From Bradyrhizobium sp. CCGUVB1N3 (GTDB lineage Bacteria > Pseudomonadota > Alphaproteobacteria > Rhizobiales > Xanthobacteraceae), in the NCBI RefSeq assembly GCF_024199925.1, contig NZ_JANADR010000001.1, positions 3,906,001 through 3,970,000 of the forward strand: a DNA stretch of 64,000 nt, read 5' to 3'. The notes under the pieces were generated by a model. The model had not been told where the DNA came from. It did not search any database and worked only from the letters and a program-made list of their open reading frames with translations. Each line of letters starts with the position of its first letter. The first letter of the stretch is position 1. The position numbers were made by a program, and so were the translations under genes. Below are positions 39,597-48,665 of this stretch, in pieces.

Positions 39597-40727
39597 ATGC
39601 CAAAGCCGCAGGAGACTGCCGTCCTCGTCGTCAACGGGCTCAAGTTCGAGGACTGGGAATTCGTCATGGTCCGGCGCAACTGGGGCGACTCCTACGCTTA
39701 TTTCCAGTTCAGCGCAGCCGAGCGCGACCCGATCTTCAAGCAAGGCAGTCCATTCCCCGATTGGCAGAAGCTGCAGTTCAAGCCCGGCGATCATTGCAGC
39801 GTCTATCTCGCAGGCTTCCTGGCGATCACCGGCTTCATCGAAATCCGCCAGGTCGCCTATGACGCCTTCAGCCATGGCGTGATGCTGGTGGGAAAGAGCT
39901 ACACCGCAAACGGCGGCAAGAGCAGCGTCGATACCCAGACCGGCAGCTTCGACAACAAGAACCTAGCGCAGATCGCGCAGGAGGTCTGGGCTCCTTACGG
40001 CGTCGGCGTCAAGACCATCGGCCAGCTCGATCTGACGCCATTCGACAAGCTGCAGAACAACAAGGGCGAGCCGGTCTGGGACTTCATGGAGCGCATTGCG
40101 CGGGATCGCGGGGCGCGGCTGGCGTGCGATGCCTTCGGCAACTTCCTGCTGATCGGCCAGCACACGTCGCCCATCGTCGCCGGTCTGATCGAAGGGAAAA
40201 ACATCCTGTCGTGCCAGTGCATCATCGACAGCACGATGGTGTTCGAGACCTATGATGTGCACGGCAGCTCGCAGGGCAGCGACGATCACAACGGCACCGA
40301 CGCGAGCGAGCAAAAGGCGACGGCGAGCACGGGCGTGGGGAACGTCCTCTACAGCAAGCTGATCACGCCGATCGAGGAGTCCGTCAAGTCGCAAGGCGAG
40401 ATGCAGGCGCGGGCCAACTACGAGAAGATGTGGCACGACGGCACGCACATCCAGGCGACCATTACCGTGCAGGGCTGGCTGCGCGAAGGTGTGACGCTCT
40501 GGAGCGAAGGCGAGCACGTCCATGTCTATTCGCCGATGGCGATGCTCGACACTGAGCTCGCCATCCAGCAGGTGATTTTCACCCAGGACGACAAGAAGGG
40601 CAGCATCACCGTGCTCAATTGCGTCGATCCCGAGTGGCTGAACGCCCAGCCGAGCTACAGTGTCGGCCCGACCAGCACGTCCAAGCCGCCCAGCATTCCG
40701 CCGAACCAATCGGCCAATTCAGTGTGA
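39597..40727 (+). CDS. Baseplate hub protein (Mu gpP / gp44-like)
   Basis: The 376-residue protein matches the Mu gpP/GpD hub family: TAVLVVNGLKFEDWEFVMVR, the beta-rich first half (FKPGDHCSVYLAGFLAITGF), AQIAQEVWAPYGVGVKTIGQ, EPVWDFMERIARDRGARLAC, and a C-terminal OB-like part (HIQATITVQGWLREGVTLWS). The hub forms the trimeric platform for the spike. It is followed 10 bases later by the spike gene. Confidence 0.88.
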   Translation: MPKPQETAVLVVNGLKFEDWEFVMVRRNWGDSYAYFQFSAAERDPIFKQGSPFPDWQKLQFKPGDHCSVYLAGFLAITGFIEIRQVAYDAFSHGVMLVGKSYTANGGKSSVDTQTGSFDNKNLAQIAQEVWAPYGVGVKTIGQLDLTPFDKLQNNKGEPVWDFMERIARDRGARLACDAFGNFLLIGQHTSPIVAGLIEGKNILSCQCIIDSTMVFETYDVHGSSQGSDDHNGTDASEQKATASTGVGNVLYSKLITPIEESVKSQGEMQARANYEKMWHDGTHIQATITVQGWLREGVTLWSEGEHVHVYSPMAMLDTELAIQQVIFTQDDKKGSITVLNCVDPEWLNAQPSYSVGPTSTSKPPSIPPNQSANSV

Positions 40728-40737
40728 AGGAACGCAC

Positions 40738-41556
40738 ATGCACCGTGCCACACCGCTCAACAGCTCGCTCCGGGGCTATTCCGCTGGCGGTGCGCGCGGC
40801 GTCGTCGATCAGGTCGATGACAGCAAGCTGATGCAGGAAATGGGCGGAAACTTCATGGCCAACGAGACGCGCAGCGGCGTCGAGGCCCCGCAGAACTATG
40901 GCTTCACCTCGGTCGTCTTCGACGCCGAGAAGGACGCCATGGGCAAGATCAAAGCGAGCGCGGAGCACTTCTCGGCCTTCATCGGCGGCAGCCGCTCGTT
41001 CCCGGTCGCTGGTTCGATGGATGATCGCCGCCACCGGCTCTACAAGCTGGAGAAAGGCGACACCGCGATGTTTCGCGGGCGCGGCGACAAGCAGCAGTTC
41101 CACCTGTCGCAGGATGGTGGCTTCTGGACCGCGCCGCAGGACAAGACCGTTCGCATGCATTTGCTGCAGGAGGACAGCGAGAGCAACGCAACGATGAACC
41201 AGGGCGGCGGCTCCAGCGGCTCGGGCGGCAGCTCGTCAGGCGGCCACGCGGCTGCCCGTGACGCGAGCGGCGGTTCAAGCAGCGGCGGCGGCCAGCAAGG
41301 TGGCCAGCAGCAGAACCGAGGACAGCAGGCGCGCTACAAGGACGGCCAGAAGTCGCCGATGTTCGTCGAGGTCACCAAGGACAAGACGCGGATGGGCGGC
41401 AACCAGTGTCACCTCGCGCTCGCCGATGGCAAAACGTACCTGCACTGCCACACCGACAAGCAGGTTTATGTCGGCGCGGAGGCAGGCAAGGCATCCTTCG
41501 ATTACCTGGTCACGCTGTCTGGCCCGTGCGTCAACTCGCTCGGCAAGATCGGGTGA
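40738..41556 (+). CDS. Baseplate spike protein (Mu gp45-like)
   Basis: The membrane-piercing spike. The 272-residue protein has an OB-fold N-terminal part (RGVVDQVDDSKLMQEMGGNF, ANETRSGVEAPQNYGFTSVV) and AEHFSAFIGGSRSFPVAGS, a long Ser/Gly/Gln linker (residues ~150-205), and a C-terminal apex (MGGNQCHLALADGKTYLHCH, VYVGAEAGKASFDYLVTLSG). The linker is longer and more repetitive than in Mu gp45. AAGGAACG precedes the ATG at 40738. Confidence 0.82.
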   Translation: MHRATPLNSSLRGYSAGGARGVVDQVDDSKLMQEMGGNFMANETRSGVEAPQNYGFTSVVFDAEKDAMGKIKASAEHFSAFIGGSRSFPVAGSMDDRRHRLYKLEKGDTAMFRGRGDKQQFHLSQDGGFWTAPQDKTVRMHLLQEDSESNATMNQGGGSSGSGGSSSGGHAAARDASGGSSSGGGQQGGQQQNRGQQARYKDGQKSPMFVEVTKDKTRMGGNQCHLALADGKTYLHCHTDKQVYVGAEAGKASFDYLVTLSGPCVNSLGKIG

Positions 41557-41559
41557 ACA

Positions 41560-42078
41560 ATGCCAGCGGGCTACAATGTCCCTGACATCCGGCTCGTCCA
41601 GAACAACGTCTTTCCGCAGTATTCCGTCACGGTCGATTGGTCGCTGCTGCCGGATGGCACGCTCGATGATACCCAGGCGCTGGCCACCGCGATCATCGTC
41701 GCGCTCGGCACCAACGCGCTCGCTGGCCCGAACGATATCCTGCCCGATCCCGACTCCAGTGATCGCATGGGCTGGTGGGGCGACATGGACGCGCAGGCGA
41801 TCTGGGGCGGCTGGGATATCGGCTCCAAGCTGTGGCTACTGCGCCGCTCGAAGATCACGCCTGCCCAGGCGCGGCAGGGTTCCACGCTGGTGATGGTCGA
41901 GAACTACATCGCCGCTGCGATCCAGCCGTTCGTCGACCGCAAGATTTGCTCGGGCTTCGATGTGTGGGTGACCCGCGTCGACACGCAGCGGATCGATGCC
42001 CTGCTGCGCATCTATCGCGGGCCTCTTCCTGAAATCGAGCTTCGCTACGCCGTCCTCTGGGACGCAATGCAAACATGA
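41560..42078 (+). CDS. Baseplate protein (Mu gp46-like, W-type wedge)
   Basis: The 172-residue protein belongs to the GP46 family: DIRLVQNNVFPQYSVTVDWS, LLPDGTLDDTQALATAIIVA, RMGWWGDMDAQAIWGGWDIG and GSKLWLLRRSKITPAQARQG. It forms part of the inner baseplate wedge together with gp47 and gp48. An HNH-type gene separates it from gp47, with a 4-base overlap at its end. Confidence 0.88.
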   Translation: MPAGYNVPDIRLVQNNVFPQYSVTVDWSLLPDGTLDDTQALATAIIVALGTNALAGPNDILPDPDSSDRMGWWGDMDAQAIWGGWDIGSKLWLLRRSKITPAQARQGSTLVMVENYIAAAIQPFVDRKICSGFDVWVTRVDTQRIDALLRIYRGPLPEIELRYAVLWDAMQT

Positions 42079-42434
42079 ACAAAGAGAAACGCAGGGCATA
42101 TCTCAGGCGTTGGGAAGCGGCACATCGGGAAGAGCGAAATAAGCCGCGCGGCAACTACAAAGAGCGTGCGCGGCGATATCGCCAAAGGCATCCTGAGAAG
42201 CGGTGCGAGGCTGAGGCACGACGGCGTCGTGATCCAGTAGAACGAGCGGCAGACGCAATCGGCCGCAAAATGCGTCACATCATAAGCGGCAGCTTTCCAA
42301 GCGACATCACCGCGCTCGGTTACGATGGCGACGTATTGAGACGCCACATCGCAGCACAATTCCTGCCGGGAATGTCGTGGGCCAACTACGGCGAATGGCA
42401 CGCCGATCACATCAGGCACGTTCCGCTTGCCTGA
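42075..42434 (+). pseudogene. HNH homing-endonuclease-like gene, frameshifted
   Basis: The first 119 residues are a basic helical region (RRAYLRRWEAAHREERNKPR, then ERARRYRQRHPEK) and the beginning of an HNH core (YGEWHADHIRHVPL). The frame stops at 42434. The expected second half, DEMLECFALSNLRPLWAIDN followed by VTHGKRDA, is present immediately after in the next frame. The catalytic Asn is therefore lost unless a frameshift occurs. It sits between gp46 and gp47. Confidence 0.7.
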
Positions 42435-42511
42435 CGAGATGTTGGAATGCTTCGCGCTATCCAATCTGCGGCCACTCTGGGCCATCGACAACGTCACTCA
42501 CGGGAAACGAG

Positions 42512-43627
42512 ATGCCCTGGCAGACCCCTTCCTTACGCGCCGTCCGTGAACTGGTCCGCGATGCGGTCAACGCTTCATTGCCTGGAGCGGATGCCAACGT
42601 CCCGAACAGCGTGCTGCGGGTTCTCTCGGATAACCAGGGCGCGCTCTGCCACTTGACGCTGCAATATGTCGACTGGCTGTCGCTGCAGCTTCTGCCCGAC
42701 ACCGCCGAGACGGAATGGCTCGATAGGCACGGGCAAATCTGGCTGGTCAACGCGGACGGCTCGACCGGCCGCAAGATGGCGACGCTCGCGATCGGTTCGG
42801 CGCAATTCCAGGGCATCATCGACGGCACGGTGGTCCCGGCCGGGACGCAATTGCAGAGCGCGGTCGAGCTGCCGGTCAATTTCAGCTCGCCGAATACGGT
42901 GGCGACGTTTGAAACCCTTGAGGACATCACCACGTCGGCGAGCGTGCCGGTCACCGGCAACATCCGGGCGGTCGATGCCGGATCATTCGGCAATCTACCG
43001 GACGGATCGGGGCTGTCGCTCAACCCGACGGTCCCTGGCGTCATCAGCACGGCCTTTGCCTACGCTCTGACTGGCGGGACCGACACCGAGACCGACGACG
43101 AGCTGCGCGCCAGGATTTTGCAGCGCATCCGCAACCCGCCGATGGGCGGCGCGCAAGCTGACTATGTCTCCTGGGCTTTAGCTGTTCCTGGCGTCACGCG
43201 GGCCTGGGCCAATGTCGAGCAAGGCATCGGCACCATGACCGTCCGCTTCATGATGGACGATCTGCGCGCCGACAACGACGGCTTCCCGCTGCCGGAGGAC
43301 ATCGCGACGGTCGGTGCCTACATCGACAAGATGCGGCCCGTCACCGTGAAGGATTGCTTCGTCGCCGCGCCGATCAAGTACTTCCTCGACCTGACCATCG
43401 CGGACCTCAACCCGAACACCGACGAGTGCAAGGCCGAGATCGAGGCGCAGCTCAAGGACATGCTGTTCCGGATGGCCGCGCCTGGCCAGACGATCTTCTC
43501 GGCGTGGATCAGCGCTGCGATCATGAAGGCTCCGGGCGTGATCTCGCTCGATCTGGTTACCAACAACGACTTCGTCATGCCCAACATCGGCAGCATGGCG
43601 GACTTGGGTACAATTCTCTACGAGTAA
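42512..43627 (+). CDS. Baseplate J-like protein (Mu gp47)
   Basis: The 371-residue wedge protein matches the Baseplate_J family: TPSLRAVRELVRDAVNASLP, GTVVPAGTQLQSAVELPVNF, AVDAGSFGNLPDGSGLSLNP, TGGTDTETDDELRARILQRI and RNPPMGGAQADYVSWALAVP. It controls sheath contraction. The ATG at 42512 fits the family start; upstream in-frame codons overlap the HNH gene without resemblance. Confidence 0.92.
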   Translation: MPWQTPSLRAVRELVRDAVNASLPGADANVPNSVLRVLSDNQGALCHLTLQYVDWLSLQLLPDTAETEWLDRHGQIWLVNADGSTGRKMATLAIGSAQFQGIIDGTVVPAGTQLQSAVELPVNFSSPNTVATFETLEDITTSASVPVTGNIRAVDAGSFGNLPDGSGLSLNPTVPGVISTAFAYALTGGTDTETDDELRARILQRIRNPPMGGAQADYVSWALAVPGVTRAWANVEQGIGTMTVRFMMDDLRADNDGFPLPEDIATVGAYIDKMRPVTVKDCFVAAPIKYFLDLTIADLNPNTDECKAEIEAQLKDMLFRMAAPGQTIFSAWISAAIMKAPGVISLDLVTNNDFVMPNIGSMADLGTILYE

Positions 43628-44074
43628 ATGAGCAAGAGCCGCAAGCGTAACCTCGATCGTCAGCGGGAGTGGCGGCGCGCGAATGCGGATAAGGTCCGTG
43701 GCTACGACCGCAAGTCGTACCTGAAGCACAAGGAGAAACGCTTGGCAAAATCCGCGCGCTGGAAAGCGGATAATCCAGAGCGCGTTCAAGAATATTCGAC
43801 ACGCAAGGAGCGGTGCGCGCAGCGAACCGCATACCAACGCCGGTTTTATGCAAAGAAGCTTGGCTTTGCCGAATGTGTCGAGTACCCACCGCCACCGACT
43901 GATAGCAAATGCGCGATCTGTCACCGAGAGTCGCCGCTTGCCCTCGACCATGACCATGAGACTGGACAATTTCGAGGCTACATATGTCGCGACTGCAATC
44001 TGGGGCTTGGCAAGCTGGGCGACAGTATCGAAAGCATTCGGCGCGTGCTTCAGTATCTGGAGCGTAGCCAATGA
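43628..44074 (+). CDS. Endonuclease VII-type (HNH) recombination endonuclease
   Basis: The 148-residue protein has a basic helical N-terminus (RQREWRRANADKVRGYDRKS) and the endonuclease VII core: KCAICHRES, LALDHDHETGQFRGYICRDC, NLGLGKLGDSIESI. This fold cleaves branched DNA in T4 and is often carried by mobile phage genes. It starts directly at the gp47 stop and overlaps gp48 by 4 bases, the same insertion style as the HNH genes. Confidence 0.88.
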   Translation: MSKSRKRNLDRQREWRRANADKVRGYDRKSYLKHKEKRLAKSARWKADNPERVQEYSTRKERCAQRTAYQRRFYAKKLGFAECVEYPPPPTDSKCAICHRESPLALDHDHETGQFRGYICRDCNLGLGKLGDSIESIRRVLQYLERSQ

Positions 44075-44832
44075 GCGACCGGCATATCCGCCGTGCCGGA
44101 AGTGACTATCGCGATGCCTTCCTCGAATTGTTGCCGCAGGGCCAGGCGTGGCCGAAGCATTCCACTGATAGCGTGCTCTGGCAGGCCTGCGACGGACTGA
44201 ACAATTACTGGGGCTATGTCGATGGGCGCGCCGCCAATCTCCTGGAGATCGAGAGCGATCCGCGTAAGACCGTTGAGCTGCTGCCAGACTGGGAACGCAA
44301 CTGGGGCCTGCCTGATCCCTGTTATACCGCGCCGCAGACGATAGCCCAGCGCCAGGCCGCACTCGTCGCGCGCATGACGCTGTACGGCTCGCAGTCGCGA
44401 GAGTTCTATATCAACTTCGCGGCTTTCCTCGGCTACACGATCACCATCACCGAATATCGCCCGTTCATGGTCGGCATCGACGCTTGCGGGAATAATCGCG
44501 TCTATGGCGACGGCACCTTCATGCAAGATCAGTGGGGCCGCCCGATTCTCACTCCGGACGGCACGCCGCTCCAGAACGGTGAGCTGAGCGAGTGGCCGAA
44601 CTACGGCCTCGGGCCGCCTGAGAACCGCTATTACTGGACCGTGCACGTCCACCAGGCCGACCTGCACTGGTTCAGGTGCGCATCGGGCCAGTGCGGCGTC
44701 GATCCGCATCTGCGCATCGGTCGCGCGCAGGACCTCGAATGCATCCTGGACCGCTGGAAGCCCGCGCACACGCAGATCATCTACGACTACACGGACCTTC
44801 ATCCTCGCGATCCGATGGAAGGGACGCCCTAG
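44071..44832 (+). CDS. Baseplate wedge protein (Mu gp48, DUF2313)
   Basis: The 253-residue protein matches YmfQ/gp48: DYRDAFLELLPQGQAWPKHS, WERNWGLPDPCYTAPQTIAQ, RQAALVARMTLYGSQSREFY and YWTVHVHQADLHWFRCASGQ, followed by LECILDRWKPAHTQIIYDY. It is the last baseplate gene and tends to connect with the tail fibre. 71 non-coding bases separate it from the fibre gene. Confidence 0.88.
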   Translation: MSDRHIRRAGSDYRDAFLELLPQGQAWPKHSTDSVLWQACDGLNNYWGYVDGRAANLLEIESDPRKTVELLPDWERNWGLPDPCYTAPQTIAQRQAALVARMTLYGSQSREFYINFAAFLGYTITITEYRPFMVGIDACGNNRVYGDGTFMQDQWGRPILTPDGTPLQNGELSEWPNYGLGPPENRYYWTVHVHQADLHWFRCASGQCGVDPHLRIGRAQDLECILDRWKPAHTQIIYDYTDLHPRDPMEGTP

Positions 44833-44903
44833 CGATCCAAACATTTTCAATCTGAGAACACAGCGTTCCGCAGGTTTGCGGGACGCCGTGAGAGGACGCG
44901 CGC

Positions 44904-46172
44904 ATGCTCTACATCCAGCCCTATGGCGTGAGCGATCCGAACGCGCCCTACATCAACGGCAATCCGGCGACTGGCACGCAGGGCTCAATCCCGCCAGCCG
45001 CGTCCATCGAGTATCCGCAGCGCGAGATCGTCAACCTGATCAGTGACGGCGGGCTCGTGCCTGATAACGCCGACCTGAGGCAGCTCGGTCAAGGCGTGCA
45101 GGGCGGCAAGCTCAATTACGCGCTCGATGCCGGAACGGCGAATGCCTATCAGGTGACGCTGACCCCGGCACCGACCGCCTTGCGCGCCGGTCTCGTCGTG
45201 CGGATGAAGGTCGGCAATGCGCCCACCGGGCCGTCAGTGCTCAACGTCAACGCGCTCGGCGCAAAGCCGATGAAGAAGCGCGGCAATAAGGACATCCAGA
45301 GCGGTGACTTCGCCGCTGGTGACGTCATTGAGTTGGTCTATGACGGCACCGTGTTCTTCCTCATCGGCGCAGACAGCGTCACGATGCTGGGCGCATCGCT
45401 GGATTACTACGTCGCAACCACCGGCAGCGACACGCTCAACGATGGAAGAACGGCAAGCACCCCGTTCGCGACAATCCAACATGCCATCAATGTAGCTCAG
45501 ACTTTCAATCTCAACGGCTATAGCGTCACGATCCACGTGGCCAATGGTGTCTACATCGGACAGACCGTTGCTCCGCCGATGAACGGCTCAGGCTCGATCA
45601 ATATCCTCGGCAACGAGGCGACGCCATCCGGTTGCCAACTCACGTGCAGCACCGGAACGACATTCATTCTTTATGGCAGCGGTTATCTTGTCGCTGGCTT
45701 CCAGATCAGCAACACCGGGACGACGGCCGGTACCGGCGATCCGGGCAATTGCCTCTGGTCGCATGGCAACAATGGCGCGGTGACTGTTCGCAACATGCAA
45801 TGGGGGTCGGCTGTTGCCGCTCAGGTCGCTGCGACTGACGGAGGTACGCTTGGCATTACGGGCAACCACATCATCTCGGGTGGCGCTTCTTGGTTTGCAT
45901 GGGTGCAAATCAACTCTCTGATCATCTGTGATCCGGTCAATCGACCGACTGTGAATGTCATCAACCCGGTGTCGTACTCCGGACCGTTCATCAATGCGAA
46001 TTGTCTGGGCGTCTGGGCAAACCAGCTTGGGACAATCACCGGTTATGGGAACGTCAGCGGGAAAAAATACGACGCTGAATTGAATGCCATCATTGCCACT
46101 GGCGGTGCTGGCGTCAATCACTTCCCCGGCACTGTGGCAGGTACGACAGGCTCAGGCGGACAGTACGGTTAG
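44904..46172 (+). CDS. Tail fibre / tailspike with beta-helix domain
   Basis: The 422-residue protein opens with a baseplate-attachment segment (EYPQREIVNLISDGGLVPDN, ADLRQLGQG). A beta sandwich follows (RMKVGNAPTGPSVLNVNALG), and from ~residue 168 a right-handed beta-helix of DUF1565/pectate-lyase type begins (DYYVATTGSDTLNDGRTAST, FATIQHAINVAQTFN, VTIHVANGVYIGQTVAPP). Such domains bind or cut surface polysaccharides of the host. No catalytic residues could be assigned. Confidence 0.78.
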   Translation: MLYIQPYGVSDPNAPYINGNPATGTQGSIPPAASIEYPQREIVNLISDGGLVPDNADLRQLGQGVQGGKLNYALDAGTANAYQVTLTPAPTALRAGLVVRMKVGNAPTGPSVLNVNALGAKPMKKRGNKDIQSGDFAAGDVIELVYDGTVFFLIGADSVTMLGASLDYYVATTGSDTLNDGRTASTPFATIQHAINVAQTFNLNGYSVTIHVANGVYIGQTVAPPMNGSGSINILGNEATPSGCQLTCSTGTTFILYGSGYLVAGFQISNTGTTAGTGDPGNCLWSHGNNGAVTVRNMQWGSAVAAQVAATDGGTLGITGNHIISGGASWFAWVQINSLIICDPVNRPTVNVINPVSYSGPFINANCLGVWANQLGTITGYGNVSGKKYDAELNAIIATGGAGVNHFPGTVAGTTGSGGQYG

Positions 46173-46183
46173 GAGCAGTGACG

Positions 46184-46786
46184 ATGGTCATAACCTATAA
46201 TCCGACCGATTGGTATTGGCTCGCCGACGACGGGCGCATCTTCTCCAGCTCGAAGCAGACCAAGATCGCCTCGGATGAGGCAGACTATGCGGCGTGGAGC
46301 GGAATGGGTGGAGTGCCCACGGCGTGGCCGCGCGACATCCAAGGCAACCAGACCGACCGCGCCCTGCAGGAGGTGCTGCAGCCCTACAACATCTTCGTGA
46401 CGCTGGAAGCCTATGCGGCCTATGTGCGCTGGACGAGCGAAACCCTCAGTCTCGTCATCAATGGCTATGTGGTCGGGACCGACGATAGATCGAAGCTGAT
46501 GATCATCGGCGCGCGGAACGCGGCAGGGAACGACCCGCAATTCACCACCGATTGGGTGACGGAGGACGGCAGGCTGGTGCCGATCGACGCACGGCAGATG
46601 ATCGATTTGTCGGATGGCGTGCAAGATCACATTGGGTCCTGCTTCGCGATCTACTCGCAGGTCAAGGCTGGGATCGATAGCGGGGCGATCACGACGCACG
46701 AGCAGATCAACGATGCGTTTGTGAACATCCCGCTGTCGAAGAAGCTGGAGAACGTGTTCAAGTCGAAGCCGAAAGGCAAGAAATGA
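46184..46786 (+). CDS. DUF4376-containing tail fibre accessory protein
   Basis: The ~200-residue protein has an N-terminal segment with YNPTDWYWLADDGRIFSSSK and a C-terminal DUF4376-like part (FTTDWVTEDGRLVPIDARQM, CFAIYSQVKAGIDSGAITTH). DUF4376 proteins are found near phage fibre genes, where they act as fibre parts or assembly factors. The ATG at 46184 is 8 bases from AGGAG; a GTG at 46178 is too close to that site. It overlaps the next gene by 4 bases. Confidence 0.65.
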   Translation: MVITYNPTDWYWLADDGRIFSSSKQTKIASDEADYAAWSGMGGVPTAWPRDIQGNQTDRALQEVLQPYNIFVTLEAYAAYVRWTSETLSLVINGYVVGTDDRSKLMIIGARNAAGNDPQFTTDWVTEDGRLVPIDARQMIDLSDGVQDHIGSCFAIYSQVKAGIDSGAITTHEQINDAFVNIPLSKKLENVFKSKPKGKK

Positions 46787-47127
46787 CCACGGTCAACATC
46801 AGCACCGAAAGCGACGCCGACTTTCGGCGCGCGTTCGTCTACCAGACGGTGGATGGCGCACCGATCGATCTGACCGGCTGGACATTTCACATGATGCTGC
46901 GGCCTCACGTCGAGGATGCCACCGTGTCGATGGAATTGACGACCGAGAATGGACGCATCGCCCTGGTCGATGCCGTCAACGGCAAATTTGAATTGGTTGT
47001 TCTGCAAGCGGACTTGGAGCAGCTTGCGGCGCACGAGTATCAGCAATCGTTGATTGCGAGCAACTCTGGCGCGCAAATCCGTATCTGGCGCGGGACCTGG
47101 GCTCATAGCATGGGACCGTCGCGATGA
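46783..47127 (+). CDS. Small beta-rich fibre-region protein
   Basis: This 114-residue protein ([60 protein letters not shown]) has the strand pattern of short baseplate-upper (BppU)-like or immunoglobulin-like tail modules. No exact family is claimed. It is translationally coupled to both neighbours, so it is probably a fibre adaptor. Confidence 0.55.
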   Translation: MTTVNISTESDADFRRAFVYQTVDGAPIDLTGWTFHMMLRPHVEDATVSMELTTENGRIALVDAVNGKFELVVLQADLEQLAAHEYQQSLIASNSGAQIRIWRGTWAHSMGPSR

Positions 47128-48665
47128 CGGATGTCGTTGTCAGCGCCGACGATGATGTGCTCGTCATGCAGGACGAGGATGACGTTCAAGTCATTCTGGC
47201 GGACCCGATCACGATCATCGAAGTGCCAGAGCAAGGCCCGCCCGGTCCGGCAGGTCCGCCCGGTCCTGCGGGTCCGACAGGCGCACCCGGCCCCAAGGGC
47301 GACAAGGGCGATCAAGGCGACCAGGGTCCGCAAGGTGACGTAGGTCCGCAAGGACCAAAGGGCGACACGGGTCCTGCTGGTCCTGCTGGCCCTGCTGGTC
47401 CTCCCGGTACGAGCGCGTCGGTCTACGTCTCCGATACCGCCCCGGTTGGCGCACCCGACAAGAGCCTGTGGTGGAAGTCCGACACTGGCGTGCTCTATGT
47501 GCTGTACAACGATGGCACGAGCACGCAGTGGGTGGTGACCATTCCGTCGCCCGATCTGAGTGCTTACGTCTCGACTGCGGTGCAAGCGCTCGCGGCATCG
47601 CAGAAGACGCAGGCGCGCTCCAACATCTATGCCGCGCCGTTCGATGCGCTCGCCTACAACGGCATGCAGCACAACGGTTCGTGCGATGTCAATCAGGTGA
47701 TTGGCACCGGGTCCACGAGCGGCAATGCTTATCTCGTCGATAGTTGGGCGGTGAACAGCTCAGGCGCTCAGGTCTTGTCCTGCTCCTGCGTTCTCGATGC
47801 GCCTCCCGGTTTGCGATCTTCGCTCAAGGTCGCTGTCACGACGGCTAACGCCTCACCTGGATCAGGTGACTGTGCCTTTCTGATCAATCGCATCGAAGGC
47901 AATAGAACGATGAAGGCGGGCTTTGGCAAGTCCACCGCCATGCCCCTCACGATTGGGTTCTGGTCGAAGCACCACCGCACTGGACTCTATTCCGGCGTCT
48001 ATGAGAACGGCGCGTGCAATCGAAGCTTCCCGTTCACCTATAGCCAAAACGTCGCCGACACGTGGCAATTCAACGCGGTGCCGATCACGGGTGACGTTAC
48101 CGGAACGTGGCCGACCGACAACAGTTTCGGAGCGCAAGTTCGTTTCTGCTTGATGGCCGGAAGCTCGCTGGTTGGCACTCCGAACGCGTGGGCTGCGGCG
48201 AACCTCGCTGGAGCGACAGGCACCATCAATGGTGTCGCGGCAACGACTGACACGTTCCAAATTACTGGCTTGATCGTGCTACCCGGACTTGAACTGCCCT
48301 CTGCTGATCGCGCCGCCTGCATCATGCGTCCATATGATCAGGAACTTCTGCAAGCCCAGCGATATTTGTGGCTATGGAACGGCAATCAGTATCAACGCGT
48401 CGCTGTTGGCATGTGCGACACGGCCACGACCTGCCAGACGGTCATCTGGACGCCAAATATCATGCGAGCCGTGCCTGCTCCGGTGCAAGTCAACATGTCA
48501 GCGAATGGCGTCGCGGTGACCAGCATAGGCGTGGTGGGTATCGTCACGACCAATGCGGTGTCTGTTCAATGGAGCGTCGCAAGCGGCCTAGCTGCCGGAT
48601 CGGTCGGGTCAATTTACTCGAATGTCGCTGGCGGTGGCGCTATGAGCCTTGATGCGAGGTTATGA
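47124..48665 (+). CDS. Collagen-like tail fibre protein
   Basis: The 513-residue protein has an acidic N-terminus, about 60 residues of Gly-X-Y ([20 protein letters not shown] through [13 protein letters not shown]), a DUF-like adaptor ([39 protein letters not shown]), and a ~330-residue beta-rich receptor-binding part. The adaptor resembles those found in many alphaproteobacterial phage fibres. It is the second collagen-like gene in this phage; it shares no unit-level repeat with the first. Confidence 0.8.
   Translation: MTDVVVSADDDVLVMQDEDDVQVILADPITIIEVPEQGPPGPAGPPGPAGPTGAPGPKGDKGDQGDQGPQGDVGPQGPKGDTGPAGPAGPAGPPGTSASVYVSDTAPVGAPDKSLWWKSDTGVLYVLYNDGTSTQWVVTIPSPDLSAYVSTAVQALAASQKTQARSNIYAAPFDALAYNGMQHNGSCDVNQVIGTGSTSGNAYLVDSWAVNSSGAQVLSCSCVLDAPPGLRSSLKVAVTTANASPGSGDCAFLINRIEGNRTMKAGFGKSTAMPLTIGFWSKHHRTGLYSGVYENGACNRSFPFTYSQNVADTWQFNAVPITGDVTGTWPTDNSFGAQVRFCLMAGSSLVGTPNAWAAANLAGATGTINGVAATTDTFQITGLIVLPGLELPSADRAACIMRPYDQELLQAQRYLWLWNGNQYQRVAVGMCDTATTCQTVIWTPNIMRAVPAPVQVNMSANGVAVTSIGVVGIVTTNAVSVQWSVASGLAAGSVGSIYSNVAGGGAMSLDARL

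Noticed and set aside
27046..44832. Classification as a transposable Mu-like phage
   Set aside because: Only the tail is Mu-like. There is no MuA/MuB transposase, and the head and terminase are HK97/P27 type.
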